The notes under the pieces were generated by a model that saw nothing but the letters and a program-made list of their open reading frames with translations, was not told the origin of the DNA and did no database searches. Positions 8,402 to 17,599 of a DNA stretch of 64,000 nucleotides are shown here, piece after piece; the stretch's first letter is position 1, and each line of letters begins with the position of its first letter. This DNA is from Mesorhizobium onobrychidis (lineage in GTDB: Bacteria > Pseudomonadota > Alphaproteobacteria > Rhizobiales > Rhizobiaceae), in assembly GCF_024707545.1 (NCBI RefSeq), contig NZ_CP062229.1, forward strand, positions 620,001 to 684,000, read 5' to 3'. Position numbers and translations under genes: made by a program.

Positions 8402-9400
8402 CTACTTCAGCACCTTGCCATCTGCCCCAAACCGGTAGGTCTTGGCCGGATCCGGCGTCGCATAGAGCGTAGCACCAGGCTCGGCGTTGTAGACGCCAAA
8501 AATGCGCACGGTGATCAGCCCGGCCTTTTCGCAGTCGAGATAGAGGTTGGTGTCGGCGCCGAGATGCTCGGCATGGACGACCGTGCCTTTCCAGGCGCCG
8601 GATTTCGCATCGACGGTCAGGTGCTCGGGACGGACGCCGATGGTCTTGGCCGTCTCGCCAAGCCTGGCGCCATCGACGAAGTTCATCTTCGGCGAGCCGA
8701 TAAAGCCGGCGACGAATTCATTCGCCGGCGAATTATAAAGCTCCATCGGCCCGCCGATCTGCTCGATCTTCCCCGCGTTAAGCACGACGATCTTGTCGGC
8801 CAGCGTCATCGCCTCGACCTGGTCGTGAGTGACATAGATCATCGTCGCCTTCAGTCGGCGGTGCAATTGCGCGATTTCCAGCCTGGTGTTGACGCGCAGT
8901 GCTGCATCGAGGTTGGACAGCGGCTCGTCGAACAGAAAAAGCTTCGGCTCGCGCACCACGGCGCGGCCGATGGCGACGCGCTGGCGCTGGCCGCCGGACA
9001 ATTCGGCCGGGCGCCTGGCGAGATAGGGCTCCAGCGACAGCATCGACGAGGCGATGCCGATGCGACGATCGATCTCGGCCAACGGCGTGCCCGCCTGCTT
9101 GAGGCCGAGGCCCATATTGTTCTTCACCGTCAGATGCGGGTAGAGCGCGTAGGTCTGGAACACCATGGCGATGCCGCGTTTGGCCGGCGGGGTTGCGGAG
9201 ACGTCCGCGCCGTCGATCACCACCCGCCCCGAGGTCGAATCCTCCAGTCCGGCGATGACCCTGAGCAAGGTCGACTTGCCACAGCCGGAGGGACCGACGA
9301 AGACGACGAACTCGCCATCGGTCACTTCGAGGTTGATGCCCTTCAGCACCTCGACCGGCCCAAAGGCCTTCTTCACATTCTCGATATTCAGCGAGCCCAC
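8402..9400 (-). CDS. CUT1-type sugar ABC transporter ATP-binding protein (MalK/UgpC-like)
   Basis: A 332 aa ATPase with Walker [10 protein letters not shown] near residue 37, Q-loop in [10 protein letters not shown], signature LSGGQRQR near 136, Walker B LFLFDEP and a switch His in THD. The C-terminal TOBE region (about 235-332) marks the MalK/UgpC group, which energises uptake of sugars or glycerol phosphates. It is the last gene of the leftward operon that begins with murQ and follows the oxidoreductase by about 30 bases. Confidence 0.9.
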   Translation of the reverse strand: MGSLNIENVKKAFGPVEVLKGINLEVTDGEFVVFVGPSGCGKSTLLRVIAGLEDSTSGRVVIDGADVSATPPAKRGIAMVFQTYALYPHLTVKNNMGLGLKQAGTPLAEIDRRIGIASSMLSLEPYLARRPAELSGGQRQRVAIGRAVVREPKLFLFDEPLSNLDAALRVNTRLEIAQLHRRLKATMIYVTHDQVEAMTLADKIVVLNAGKIEQIGGPMELYNSPANEFVAGFIGSPKMNFVDGARLGETAKTIGVRPEHLTVDAKSGAWKGTVVHAEHLGADTNLYLDCEKAGLITVRIFGVYNAEPGATLYATPDPAKTYRFGADGKVLK

Positions 9401-9431
9401 GGCTTCGTCCCTGTTCTAGAGTTTGACTGGT

Positions 9432-10493
9432 CTAGAGTCTGATTGGGGCGCCGCTGCGAACGCTCTCGTCGGCGGCAAGGCAGACGGCGAGCGACTTCAC
9501 TGCGTCGTCCATGTGGCGGGTCAAGTCGAGATCCTCGCGGATCGCCTTGAGCAGAAAGGCCTGTTCGAGGTCGCAGAGATCCTGATGGCCGGGTTCGCCT
9601 TCCATCGACAGCATCTCATCCGCTTTGGCGAACTTGCCGTCCGCGCCGGTCGCCGCGCTGTGCAGGCGGAGGGTCGAGGTCTTGGTGTGGGTGTCGATAT
9701 CGTCGGATTTGACGCCCTCCTTCATGACGATCGACACGCAGCCATTGGGCGAGATCACGTCCTTCACGAAGAAGGCGGTTTCCGAGATCATCGGCCCCCA
9801 GCCGGCCTCGTACCAGCCGACCGAACCATCGTCGAACAGCACCTGCAGATGACCGTAATTGTACATCGTGGGCGCAATCTCGTCGGTCAGCCTCAGCCCC
9901 ATGCCGCGCACCTCGACCGGCCTGGCGTCGGTGATCTGCAGCATCACGTCGAGATAATGCACGCCGCAATCGACGATCGGCGATGTCGTCTGCATCAACT
10001 GCTTGTGCGTCTCCCAGCTATGGCCGGAGGATTGCTGGTTGAGGTTCATGCGGAACACGTAAGGACCACCCAGCTTGCGCGCCTCGGCGATCAGCCTGAT
10101 CCAGGACGGGTGATGGCGCAGGATGTAGCCGATCACCAGTTTTTTGCCGTTGGCCTTTGCTGCCGCGACGACGCGTTTCGCATCCGCCACCGTCGTCGCC
10201 AGCGGCTTTTCGACAAAGACATGGCAGCCGGCTTCGAACGCCTCCACCGCATAGTCGGCGTGGCTGTCGGAATAGGTGGCGATGCAGGCGACATCAGGTC
10301 TTTCGTCGCGCAACGCCTCGTCGAAGGAGCGCCTGATGCCATAACCGGAAAGCCCGGCCGGCAGCGGCACGTCCGAACGGTTGACCAGTGCGGCGATCTC
10401 GAAGCCGGGATTGGTGTGATAGGCCAGAGCATGGCTGCGGCCCATATTGCCGAGCCCGGCGACGACGACGCGACGAGGTTTTTCCTCACTCAC
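9432..10493 (-). CDS. Gfo/Idh/MocA family oxidoreductase
   Basis: A 353 aa NAD(P)-dependent sugar oxidoreductase: Rossmann motif VVVAGLGNMGRSHA at the N-terminus, EKPLATT near 95 and the substrate-domain motif VDCGVHYLD near 175. The GTG start (10493) overlaps the TGA of the upstream permease as GTGA, so the two are probably translationally coupled. Family members oxidise, reduce or rearrange sugars and some act as glycosidases. Its place between permease and ATPase of an amino-sugar importer suggests a step on the imported sugar, but the reaction is unknown. Confidence 0.85.
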   Translation of the reverse strand: MSEEKPRRVVVAGLGNMGRSHALAYHTNPGFEIAALVNRSDVPLPAGLSGYGIRRSFDEALRDERPDVACIATYSDSHADYAVEAFEAGCHVFVEKPLATTVADAKRVVAAAKANGKKLVIGYILRHHPSWIRLIAEARKLGGPYVFRMNLNQQSSGHSWETHKQLMQTTSPIVDCGVHYLDVMLQITDARPVEVRGMGLRLTDEIAPTMYNYGHLQVLFDDGSVGWYEAGWGPMISETAFFVKDVISPNGCVSIVMKEGVKSDDIDTHTKTSTLRLHSAATGADGKFAKADEMLSMEGEPGHQDLCDLEQAFLLKAIREDLDLTRHMDDAVKSLAVCLAADESVRSGAPIRL

Positions 10494-11329
10494 TTGACCG
10501 CTCCCGAGGTAATGCCGCGGATCAGCTGCCGCGAGAAGATGACGTAAAGGATCAGCACCGGCATGATCGCCAGCGAAAGTGCGGCCAGGATGGCGTTCCA
10601 GTTGGTGACGAACTGGCCGAGGAACAGCTGGGCGCCGAGCGTCACCGTCTTGGTCTCCTCCGACGGCGCCAGGATCAGCGGGAACCACAGATCGTTCCAG
10701 ATCGGGATCATGGTGAAGACGGCGACCGTCGCCATCGATGGCCTGACCAGCGGCAGGACCAGCCGGAAGAAGATGGTGTATTCGGAGAGACCGTCGATGC
10801 GCCCGGCATTCTTCAGATCGTCAGACACCTGCTTCATGAATTCCGACAGGATGAAGACGGCGAGCGGCAGGCCTTGCGCCGTGTAGACCAGGATCAGCGC
10901 CGTCAGCGTATTGACCAGTCCGCTCGCCACCATCAGTTGCAGGATGGCGACGGTACCGAGGCGGATCGGGATCATGATGCCGAGCGCCAGATAAAGCCCC
11001 ATCAGCGAATTGCCGCGAAAGCGGTATTCCGACAGCGCGAAGGCGGCCATCGCGCCGAACAGCAGTACGAAGAACAGCGAGGCGACGGTGACGACAAGGC
11101 TGTTCTGGAAATAGTGGATGAAGTCGCCCTGGCCGATGACGGTGGTGTAGCCGATCAGGTCGAAGGTTTTCGGCGTCGGCGGCGTCAGCGGAGCGCCGAA
11201 GATGCCCGCGCGGGATTTAAACGAATTCATGATGACGATGATCACCGGAAACAGCGCGATCACCGTGTAGGTCAACAGCACCGCATGGGCGCCGATGGTG
11301 CGGGGCAGGGAACGGGTTGCCGTGCTCAT
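10490..11329 (-). CDS. Sugar ABC transporter permease (MalG-like)
   Basis: A 279 aa integral membrane protein with six predicted segments and the EAA loop (ISDDLKNAGRIDG-type region, about 185-200) that docks on the ATPase. Start chosen at the ATG at 11329, preceded by CTAGGGGGCC; the frame is open further upstream without a better site. It starts 10 bases after the stop of the MalF-like permease and overlaps the oxidoreductase gene by 4 bases. Confidence 0.9.
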   Translation of the reverse strand: MSTATRSLPRTIGAHAVLLTYTVIALFPVIIVIMNSFKSRAGIFGAPLTPPTPKTFDLIGYTTVIGQGDFIHYFQNSLVVTVASLFFVLLFGAMAAFALSEYRFRGNSLMGLYLALGIMIPIRLGTVAILQLMVASGLVNTLTALILVYTAQGLPLAVFILSEFMKQVSDDLKNAGRIDGLSEYTIFFRLVLPLVRPSMATVAVFTMIPIWNDLWFPLILAPSEETKTVTLGAQLFLGQFVTNWNAILAALSLAIMPVLILYVIFSRQLIRGITSGAVK

Positions 11330-11339
11330 GTCTGGCCCC

Positions 11340-12263
11340 CTAGAACTGATAGCGACGCAGGCGCGTCTGGACGAGGAACAGATAGACGCAGACGCCGCCA
11401 AGAATGATCAGGAACATCATCGTGGCGATCGCCGCGCCCATATTGGGATCGCCGATTTGCAGCTGGAAACCGAAGAAGGCGCGGTAGAGGAAGGTGCCGA
11501 GAATGTCGGTCGAATAATTCGGCCCGGCCAGCGCGCCTTGCGCGGTGTAGATCAGGTCGAAGGCGTTGAAATTGCCGACGAAGGTCAGGATCGAGATGAT
11601 GCCGATCGACGGCAGGATCAGCGGCAGCTTGATCTTCCAGAACTGCGACATGCCGGTGATGCCGTCGCATTCGGCCGCTTCGATCACCTCGTCGGGGATC
11701 GACAGTAGCGCCGCATAGATCAGCATCATAGGGATGCCGACGAACTGCCACACCGAGATCAGGCTGAGCGTGGTCAGCGCATATTGCTCCTTGCCGAGCC
11801 ACGGCGTGAACAGGCTTTTGAGGCCGACAAGATCCATCAGGTTCGGCGCGACGCCCCATAGCGGCGACAGGATCAGCTTCCAGGCGAAGCCGACGATGAC
11901 GAAGGACAGGATCGTCGGCACGAAAATCGCCGTACGGTAGAAAGCGGAGAACCTCAGCCGCGGGCTGGACAGCAGTGCGGCCAGCAGGACGCCGATCGGG
12001 TTCTGCACGACCATGTGGATGATGAAGAACCAGACATTGTTTCGCAGTGCGTTCCAGAAACCCACGGACCAGTTAGGATCGCCGAACAGCGTGCGGAAGT
12101 TTGCCAGTCCCACGAAGACCTGGGACTGGTCTATGTTTCGGAACAGCGAGAGCTGCAGCGTGCCGGCCAGCGGCAGGATCATGATTGCCGTATAGACCAG
12201 CACCGCCGGCGCCAGGAAGACGACGATATGCCAGCGGAACGGTCGTTTCGATGTTACGGCCAT
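11340..12263 (-). CDS. Sugar ABC transporter permease (MalF-like)
   Basis: A 307 aa inner-membrane permease of the CUT1 family with about six transmembrane segments; the N-terminal segment covers about residues 12-32 and the EAA loop lies in IPDEVIEAAECDGITG near 190. It forms the channel with the MalG-like protein. It is separated from the binding-protein gene upstream by a palindromic element (12310-12486), which could set the ratio of binding protein to permease. Confidence 0.9.
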   Translation of the reverse strand: MAVTSKRPFRWHIVVFLAPAVLVYTAIMILPLAGTLQLSLFRNIDQSQVFVGLANFRTLFGDPNWSVGFWNALRNNVWFFIIHMVVQNPIGVLLAALLSSPRLRFSAFYRTAIFVPTILSFVIVGFAWKLILSPLWGVAPNLMDLVGLKSLFTPWLGKEQYALTTLSLISVWQFVGIPMMLIYAALLSIPDEVIEAAECDGITGMSQFWKIKLPLILPSIGIISILTFVGNFNAFDLIYTAQGALAGPNYSTDILGTFLYRAFFGFQLQIGDPNMGAAIATMMFLIILGGVCVYLFLVQTRLRRYQF

Positions 12264-12309
12264 GCGTTCGGTCCCCGCCGATCAGGTTTTTGCCGCCAAA
12301 GGCGCGGCG

Positions 12310-12486
12310 CCTCCCTCCCCCTCGAGGGGAGGGTGCCTCGCGAAGCGAGGCGGGTGGGGTCGGCCAAGGCAGTGCGCCATCGCGACTTCGACCGTGCCTT
12401 CCAGCAACGATCAAGTCGCAGCCTGCCTCAACCGACCCCCTCTGTCGCCTGCGGCGCTATCTCCCCCTCGAGGGGGGAGATAGCGC
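12310..12486. repeat. Palindromic intergenic element, family B
   Basis: About 175 bases with hairpin ends built on CTCCCCCTCGAGGGGAGGG (left) and ATCTCCCCCTCGAGGGGGGA (right) and a small stem CCTCGCGAAGCGAGG inside. It lies within the leftward ABC operon between the binding-protein gene and the first permease gene, a position where such hairpins often attenuate transcription or protect the upstream mRNA. Its architecture resembles families A, C and D here, but the sequence differs. Confidence 0.7.
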
Positions 12487-12492
12487 TCGTTC

Positions 12493-13752
12493 TTACTTCG
12501 CCGGCTTATACCAGCTGTCGAGGCCGTCCTGCAGCTTCTTGGCGGCAGCTTCCGGCGTATCGGTGCCGTTGATGACGTTGGCCGATTCAACCCAGGTCTC
12601 GTTTTCGAGGTTCGGCGTGCCGCGCCCCAAGATCTGGTAGGTCGAGCGGATCGTCGACTTGCACTTGTCGCGCCAGGAGACGAATTCCTGGGCCAGCGGG
12701 TCTTCCATCTTCACCGGCGTGTTGTTCAGGCTGAAGAAGCCCGGCAGCGCGTTGGCGTAGATAGTGGCGAAGTCCGGCGAGGCGACCCAGGACAGGAAGA
12801 TCTTGGCTGCATCGGCATTCTTCGACGCCGCATTCAGACCCATGCCGATATCGGTGTGGTCGGAGATGTAGCAAGTGTCGCCGGCCTTCTGCACCGGCGG
12901 CGGGAAGGCGCCCATCTTGAACTGGGCTTGGGTGTAGAACAGCGCGATCTCCCACGAGCCGGCAGGGTAGATGGCGGCGCGGCCAAGCGTGAACAGGTTC
13001 TGGCTGTCCGGATAGGTCTGTGCCTCAAAGCCGTCGCCGAGATAGGGCTTCCATTTGGCGAGTTCGGCAAAGGGCGCGACCCACTGCGGGTCGGTCAGTT
13101 TTTGCTCGCCCTTGATCAGCGCGGTACGGCCTTCCTCGCCCTTCCAGTAGTTCGGGCCGATGTTCTGGTAGCCCATGGTCGCGGCTTCCCAGAGGTCCTT
13201 GGTCCCCATCGCCATCGGGATGTAGGTGCCGTCGGCCTTGATCTTGTCGAGCGCGGCGTAGAACTCCTCATTGGTGGTCGGCACCTTGATGCCGAGCTGG
13301 TCGAAGGCGTCCTTGTTGTAGATGAAGCCGTGGATGACCGAAGCCATCGGCACGCAGAAGGTCGCCTTGCCGTCGTCGGTCTGCCAGGCGGCCTTGGCGA
13401 CGTCGGAAAAATTCTCCATGCCCGGCAGCGCCGACAGATCGGCGAGGTTGCCCTTCTTGAAAAGTTCCAGCGACTTGTCGAACGGGCGGCAGGTGATCAG
13501 GTCGCCCGCCGAGCCGGCGGCGAGCTTGGCGCCGAGTGCGGCGTCATATTCGGTCGGCGCCGACGGCGCGAACACCACCTTGATGCCGGGGTTCTTGGCT
13601 TCAAAAGCCGGGATCAGCTTGTCCTTCCAGATCGCAAGGTCGTCGCCGCGCCAGCTTTCGATGTTGAGCGTTACGTCCTGGGCATAGGCCATTCCGGCTG
13701 AGCCGAGAATGCTGGTGCCGAGAAGAAGTGCCGTCAGTAGTTTCGTTGTCAT
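12493..13752 (-). CDS. Extracellular sugar-binding protein of ABC transporter
   Basis: A 419 aa solute-binding protein of the MalE/UgpB class, with a signal peptide MTTKLLTALLLGTSILG ending near AYAQ (residue 25). It would capture the sugar in the periplasm. The pairing with murQ, whose stop codon is 2 bases upstream, suggests an amino sugar such as MurNAc or a muropeptide-derived sugar. GGGAG for this gene lies inside the 3' end of murQ. Confidence 0.88.
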   Translation of the reverse strand: MTTKLLTALLLGTSILGSAGMAYAQDVTLNIESWRGDDLAIWKDKLIPAFEAKNPGIKVVFAPSAPTEYDAALGAKLAAGSAGDLITCRPFDKSLELFKKGNLADLSALPGMENFSDVAKAAWQTDDGKATFCVPMASVIHGFIYNKDAFDQLGIKVPTTNEEFYAALDKIKADGTYIPMAMGTKDLWEAATMGYQNIGPNYWKGEEGRTALIKGEQKLTDPQWVAPFAELAKWKPYLGDGFEAQTYPDSQNLFTLGRAAIYPAGSWEIALFYTQAQFKMGAFPPPVQKAGDTCYISDHTDIGMGLNAASKNADAAKIFLSWVASPDFATIYANALPGFFSLNNTPVKMEDPLAQEFVSWRDKCKSTIRSTYQILGRGTPNLENETWVESANVINGTDTPEAAAKKLQDGLDSWYKPAK

Positions 13753-13754
13753 GC

Positions 13755-14711
13755 TCAGTCTCCCTGTTGACCTTTTTCAGGTTCGGTTTTGAGAACAGAG
13801 GCTTTCTGCCTCATGCTCCCCTCAATCGCGGAAAGGGCCGGCCGCAGCTTCTGGCCGGTCCCTTCCAGTATCTTCTCGGCCGCATCGGCGCTGGCGGCGC
13901 CGGCGGCGAGCAGAATCGCGGTCTTGACGACGCCGCCGCTCTTCTCGAGCAGCTTTGCCGCATCCTCCTTGTCGCGTCCGCTGATCGCGGCGACGATGCG
14001 GGCGGCGCGCTCGCGCAGCTTGATGTTGTCGGCCATGAGGTTGACCATATAGCCGTCATAGACATGGCCGAGATGGATGGCGGCCAGCGTCGACAGCATG
14101 TTGAGCGCGATCTTCTGGGCTGTGCCGGCGCCCATGCGCGTCGAGCCGGCGATCAGCTCCGGCGGTGTTTCGAGCAATATGGCGATGTCGGCCAGCCGAA
14201 GCAGCGGCGCATCCTTGTTGTTGGCGATGGCGATGGTCGCCGCACCCCGGCGCCTGGCGTCCTCGATCGCCGTGACGGCATAGGGTGTCGAGCCGCTGGC
14301 CGAGACCGCGATCAGGCAGTCGCCCTCGCCGATGCCGGCAGCGGCAACCGCCGCAGAGGCTTCGGCGGTGTCGTCCTCCGGCCCGCCGGCAAGCGTTCTG
14401 AAGGCTTCATCGCCGCCGGCGATCAGGATGGCGATACGGTCGCGCTGAATGCCAAAGGTGCCCGGCAGTTCCAGCGCATCGGCCAATGCCATCAGGCCCG
14501 AACTGCCGGCCGCCGCGTAAGCGAGCCTGCCGCCGCTGTTCAGCCGGCTTGCGATGATCTCAGCTGCTTTGGCGATTGCGGGAATGGCGCCGCGCACCGC
14601 CTTGGCGGCCTCGATCTGCGCATTGGCCAAAGAGGAAAGGATGGCGTCCGGAGCCTGGATGTCCAGCCCCTCGGCATTCTGGTGAAGCGCTTCGGTGCGC
14701 GTTTCGGCCAT
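13755..14711 (-). CDS. murQ: N-acetylmuramic acid 6-phosphate etherase
   Basis: A 318 aa SIS-domain enzyme that removes the lactyl ether from MurNAc 6-phosphate, giving GlcNAc 6-phosphate and D-lactate. The catalytic region AAAGSSGLMALADALELP (about 72-89) matches the GxGTSGRLxxxDAxE pattern of MurQ, with the glutamate retained; the second acidic site is in GGPEDD near 112. The ATG at 14711 follows GGAGGG. It heads the leftward operon and faces the kinase-nagA arm across a 199-base divergent regulatory region. Confidence 0.88.
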   Translation of the reverse strand: MAETRTEALHQNAEGLDIQAPDAILSSLANAQIEAAKAVRGAIPAIAKAAEIIASRLNSGGRLAYAAAGSSGLMALADALELPGTFGIQRDRIAILIAGGDEAFRTLAGGPEDDTAEASAAVAAAGIGEGDCLIAVSASGSTPYAVTAIEDARRRGAATIAIANNKDAPLLRLADIAILLETPPELIAGSTRMGAGTAQKIALNMLSTLAAIHLGHVYDGYMVNLMADNIKLRERAARIVAAISGRDKEDAAKLLEKSGGVVKTAILLAAGAASADAAEKILEGTGQKLRPALSAIEGSMRQKASVLKTEPEKGQQGD

Positions 14712-14735
14712 CCGCTTTCCCTCCAATCCAGAAAC

Positions 14736-14753
14736 AATACCAAAAAAATACCA
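14736..14753 (-). promoter_or_regulatory. Tandem operator box facing murQ
   Basis: Two direct copies of AATACCA (14736-14742 and 14747-14753) begin 11 bases apart, about one helical turn. On the minus strand this reads TGGTATT-tttt-TGGTATT, the same pattern as the box at 14871-14888 before the kinase gene. It lies 25-42 bases upstream of murQ. The likely ligand is the GntR/HutC regulator encoded at 15789-16571. Confidence 0.65.
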
Positions 14754-14870
14754 CTTGTCCACACGCATTAGCGACTTCCCTGCCTCGGAATTGGCTTTCC
14801 GGCAAAATGCGCAGGTTTTTCAATCGAATACGCCTTAATCTTTTTGAAATGGAAATTAATCCTTGGCTAT

Positions 14871-14888
14871 TGGTATTTTATTGGTATT
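14871..14888 (+). promoter_or_regulatory. Tandem operator box facing the kinase-nagA operon
   Basis: Two direct TGGTATT copies (14871-14877 and 14882-14888) begin 11 bases apart, 22-40 bases before the GTG start. It mirrors the box at 14736-14753, so one regulator could repress both arms. The match between boxes is TGGTATTTTnTTGGTATT. Confidence 0.65.
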
Positions 14889-14910
14889 ATCCGCCCGGAG
14901 GAGAAATCGT

Positions 14911-15792
14911 GTGAATTTCGTGCTTGGCATCGATGGCGGCGGCACCAGCTGCAGGGCGGCCGTTGCAACAGCGGACGGGACCGTCGTCGGCCGCGCCAAG
15001 AGCGGCGCGGCGAACATCCGAACCGATCTCACCGGCGCCAGGGCCAACATCGTCGACGCGGCGCGACACGCCTTTGTCGCCGCCGGACAAGACCCCGAAC
15101 TGATCCCGCAGACCCCGGCCATCCTCGGCCTCGCCGGCGCCAATGTCGGCACCTACAGGCAGCAGCTCCAAGCCATCCTGCCGTTCAGCGTCAGCCGTGT
15201 CGAGACCGACGCCGAGATCGCGCTGGAAGGCGCGGTTGGCTCCGGTGACGGCGCCATGGCCATCCTCGGCACCGGCACCGCCTATATGGCGCGCAAACAA
15301 GGCAAGTCGCGCGCCATCGGCGGCTGGGGTTTTCAGGTCGGCGACCAGGGCAGCGGCGCCCGCATCGGCCGCGACCTGCTCGAACAGACGCTGCTCGCCT
15401 ATGACGGCATCCGCCAGGGATCGCCGCTGACGCAGGCCATGCTCGCCATCTTCCGCGACAATCCCGAGGATTTGGTCGAGTTCACCACCAACGCCAAGCC
15501 CGGCGACTTCGGCGGCTTCGCGCCCAAGGTCTTCGAGCATGCCGAAAAGGGCGACGCCGTCGCCAGCTGGATCCTCGACAAGGCAATCGCCGACGTCGAG
15601 GCCGCACTTGGCGCGCTCGATCTCGGCGGCGACGATCCGCTGTGCCTGCTTGGCGGACTGGCGCCGCTCTATGCACCACGCCTGTCGGGGCGCTACCGGG
15701 CGCTGCTGAAGCCGCCGCTCGACGATGCGCTGGGCGGCGCGGTGCAGATGGCGGTCCGTGTTTTCTCGAATGCGGCGGAGGCAACGCGATGA
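14911..15792 (+). CDS. BadF/BcrA-type ATPase, predicted GlcNAc/MurNAc kinase
   Basis: A 293 aa ASKHA kinase: phosphate-1 motif VLGIDGGGTSCR at the N-terminus, AILGTGTAYMAR near 120 and LLGGLAPLYAP near 248. The BadF/BadG family includes GlcNAc kinases and the dual MurNAc/GlcNAc kinase MurK of Clostridium. With murQ, nagA and a deaminase around it, phosphorylation of imported MurNAc and/or GlcNAc is the best reading; specificity is inferred. The GTG start follows GGAGGAG by 7 bases. Its TGA overlaps the regulator ATG (ATGA). Confidence 0.82.
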   Translation: MNFVLGIDGGGTSCRAAVATADGTVVGRAKSGAANIRTDLTGARANIVDAARHAFVAAGQDPELIPQTPAILGLAGANVGTYRQQLQAILPFSVSRVETDAEIALEGAVGSGDGAMAILGTGTAYMARKQGKSRAIGGWGFQVGDQGSGARIGRDLLEQTLLAYDGIRQGSPLTQAMLAIFRDNPEDLVEFTTNAKPGDFGGFAPKVFEHAEKGDAVASWILDKAIADVEAALGALDLGGDDPLCLLGGLAPLYAPRLSGRYRALLKPPLDDALGGAVQMAVRVFSNAAEATR

Positions 15793-16571
15793 GCGAAGCC
15801 GCCGACCAGATCTTCGCCACGCTGAAACAGTCGGCGCAAAGCGGCGCACCGCTCTATCTGCAGCTCAGGAAGAGCATCGAGGACGCGGTCAATCGCGGCC
15901 TGATCGGGCCGGGCGATGCGCTGCCGTCCGAGCGCGACATCGCCAGCAAGGCCGACATTTCGCGCGTCACCGTACGCAAGGCGGTGCAGGATCTGGTCAA
16001 GGGCGGCATCCTCGTCCAGCGCCACGGCTCCGGCACCTTCGTCGCGCCGCGGATGGAACGCGTCGAGCAGTCGCTGTCGCGGCTGACGTCTTTCACCGAG
16101 GATATGGCGCGGCGCGGCATGGCTGTGCGTTCGGCCTGGCTCGACCGCGGCCTCTATGCGCCCTCGCCGGACGAGATGATGGTGCTCGGCCTGTCGTCGA
16201 ACGAATTGGTGGCGCGGGTAGCGCGCCTGCGCATCGCCAACGACACGCCGCTGGCGATCGAGCGCGCCGCCCTCTCGGCCAGCGTGCTGCCGGACCCGGC
16301 AGAAATTGGTTCCTCGCTCTACGCGGCGCTGGAAACGACCGGCCATCGGCCGGTGCGGGCGGTGCAGCGCATTTCCGCCGCCAATCTCGGCGACGACGAC
16401 GCAAGCCTGCTCGAAGTGCCGCCTGGCATTGCCGCCCTGCACATCGAGCGTATTTCCTATCTGGCGAGCGGCAAGGTGATCGAATTCACCCGCTCGATCT
16501 ACAGGGGCGACGCCTATGATTTCGTCGCCGAACTCCGGCTGAGCGGGCCGGGCGAAGAGGGCCGGCCATGA
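15789..16571 (+). CDS. GntR-family (HutC/UTRA) regulator of the amino-sugar locus
   Basis: A 260 aa regulator: winged helix (about 18-85, with LPSERDIASKADISRVTVRK carrying the recognition helix) followed by a UTRA ligand domain (about 105-250). Related NagQ/NagR proteins respond to amino-sugar phosphates. It is co-transcribed with the kinase (ATGA overlap) and deaminase (ATGA overlap), and the paired TGGTATT boxes at 14736 and 14871 are the likely targets. Confidence 0.85.
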   Translation: MSEAADQIFATLKQSAQSGAPLYLQLRKSIEDAVNRGLIGPGDALPSERDIASKADISRVTVRKAVQDLVKGGILVQRHGSGTFVAPRMERVEQSLSRLTSFTEDMARRGMAVRSAWLDRGLYAPSPDEMMVLGLSSNELVARVARLRIANDTPLAIERAALSASVLPDPAEIGSSLYAALETTGHRPVRAVQRISAANLGDDDASLLEVPPGIAALHIERISYLASGKVIEFTRSIYRGDAYDFVAELRLSGPGEEGRP

Positions 16572-17599
16572 GCGCGACAATTACCCATATGCGGCGCGAG
16601 ATCGAGGAGATCCCGGAGGCGACCGCGCGCCTGCTCGACGGCTCGGCAGCGGTGCTGACCGAGGCCGGGCGCGGCATCCGCGAGCGCGATCCGCAGTTCG
16701 TCGTCACCGTGGCGCGCGGCTCCTCCGACCATGCCGCCACCTTCATGAAATATGCCGTCGAGCTGACCGCCGGCCTCGCCGTCGCATCGATCGGTCCGTC
16801 GATCGCTTCGATCTACGGCGCCAAGCTCAAGCTGGCCGGCTCGGCCTGCCTGGCGATCTCGCAATCGGGCAAGAGCCCGGACATCGTCGCCATGGCGCAA
16901 GCCGCGAGAGCCGGCGGTGCCCTGACCGTCGCCATCACCAACACCGCCGATTCGCCGCTGGCGCGCGCCTCCGATTATGCGATCGACATCCTCGCCGGCC
17001 CGGAACGCAGCGTTGCGGCGACCAAGACCTTCGTCAATTCGGCCGTCGCCGGCCTCGCCTTGATGGCGCATAGCACCGGCGACGATAAGCTTCTGGCAGC
17101 ACTTGCCCGCTTGCCGGAGCATTTTCGCAAGGCGATCGCCTGCGACTGGATGGCGCTGGCCGGCGCGTTGGAGACGCCGAAATCGCTGTTCATCCTCGGT
17201 CGCGGTCCGTCCGCTGCGATCGCCAATGAAGCGGCGCTGAAGTTCAAGGAAACCTGCGCCATGCATGCCGAGGCCTATAGTGCTGCCGAAGTGATGCATG
17301 GCCCGCTGGCGCTGGTCGGGCCCGATTTTCCGGTGCTGGCGCTCGCCGCCCGCGATGCTTCCGAGCCGTCGGTCGCCGAGGCCGCCGACAGCCTGGCGGG
17401 CAAGGGTGCGGCCGTCTTCGTGACTTCGGACAAGGCGAAAAGCGCTCAGTACCTGCCGCATGTCGCCACCGGCCATCCGTTGACCGACCCGCTGGCGCTG
17501 ATCGTGTCCTTCTATGGCTTCGTCGAGGCCTTTGCCCGTCATCGCGGTCTCGATCCGGACACGCCGCCCAATCTTCGCAAGGTGACGGAAACCATATGA
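16568..17599 (+). CDS. Double-SIS-domain glucosamine-6-phosphate deaminase (NagB-II/GlmS-C-terminal-like)
   Basis: A 343 aa protein of two SIS domains, matching the isomerase half of GlmS without its glutaminase half. RGSSDHAATF is near residue 50, ISQSGKSPD near 97, the GRGPS motif near 217 and the GlmS-like end PPNLRKVTETI. Such stand-alone forms act as GlcN6P deaminase (NagB-II), feeding fructose 6-phosphate and ammonium to central metabolism. It is flanked by 4-base overlaps with the regulator and nagA. Confidence 0.85.
   Translation: MSATITHMRREIEEIPEATARLLDGSAAVLTEAGRGIRERDPQFVVTVARGSSDHAATFMKYAVELTAGLAVASIGPSIASIYGAKLKLAGSACLAISQSGKSPDIVAMAQAARAGGALTVAITNTADSPLARASDYAIDILAGPERSVAATKTFVNSAVAGLALMAHSTGDDKLLAALARLPEHFRKAIACDWMALAGALETPKSLFILGRGPSAAIANEAALKFKETCAMHAEAYSAAEVMHGPLALVGPDFPVLALAARDASEPSVAEAADSLAGKGAAVFVTSDKAKSAQYLPHVATGHPLTDPLALIVSFYGFVEAFARHRGLDPDTPPNLRKVTETI

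Noticed and set aside
7352..9442. Long plus-strand open frame across the FAH gene and the ABC ATPase gene
   Set aside because: It crosses two real genes on opposite strands and a palindromic element and has no start or motif of its own.
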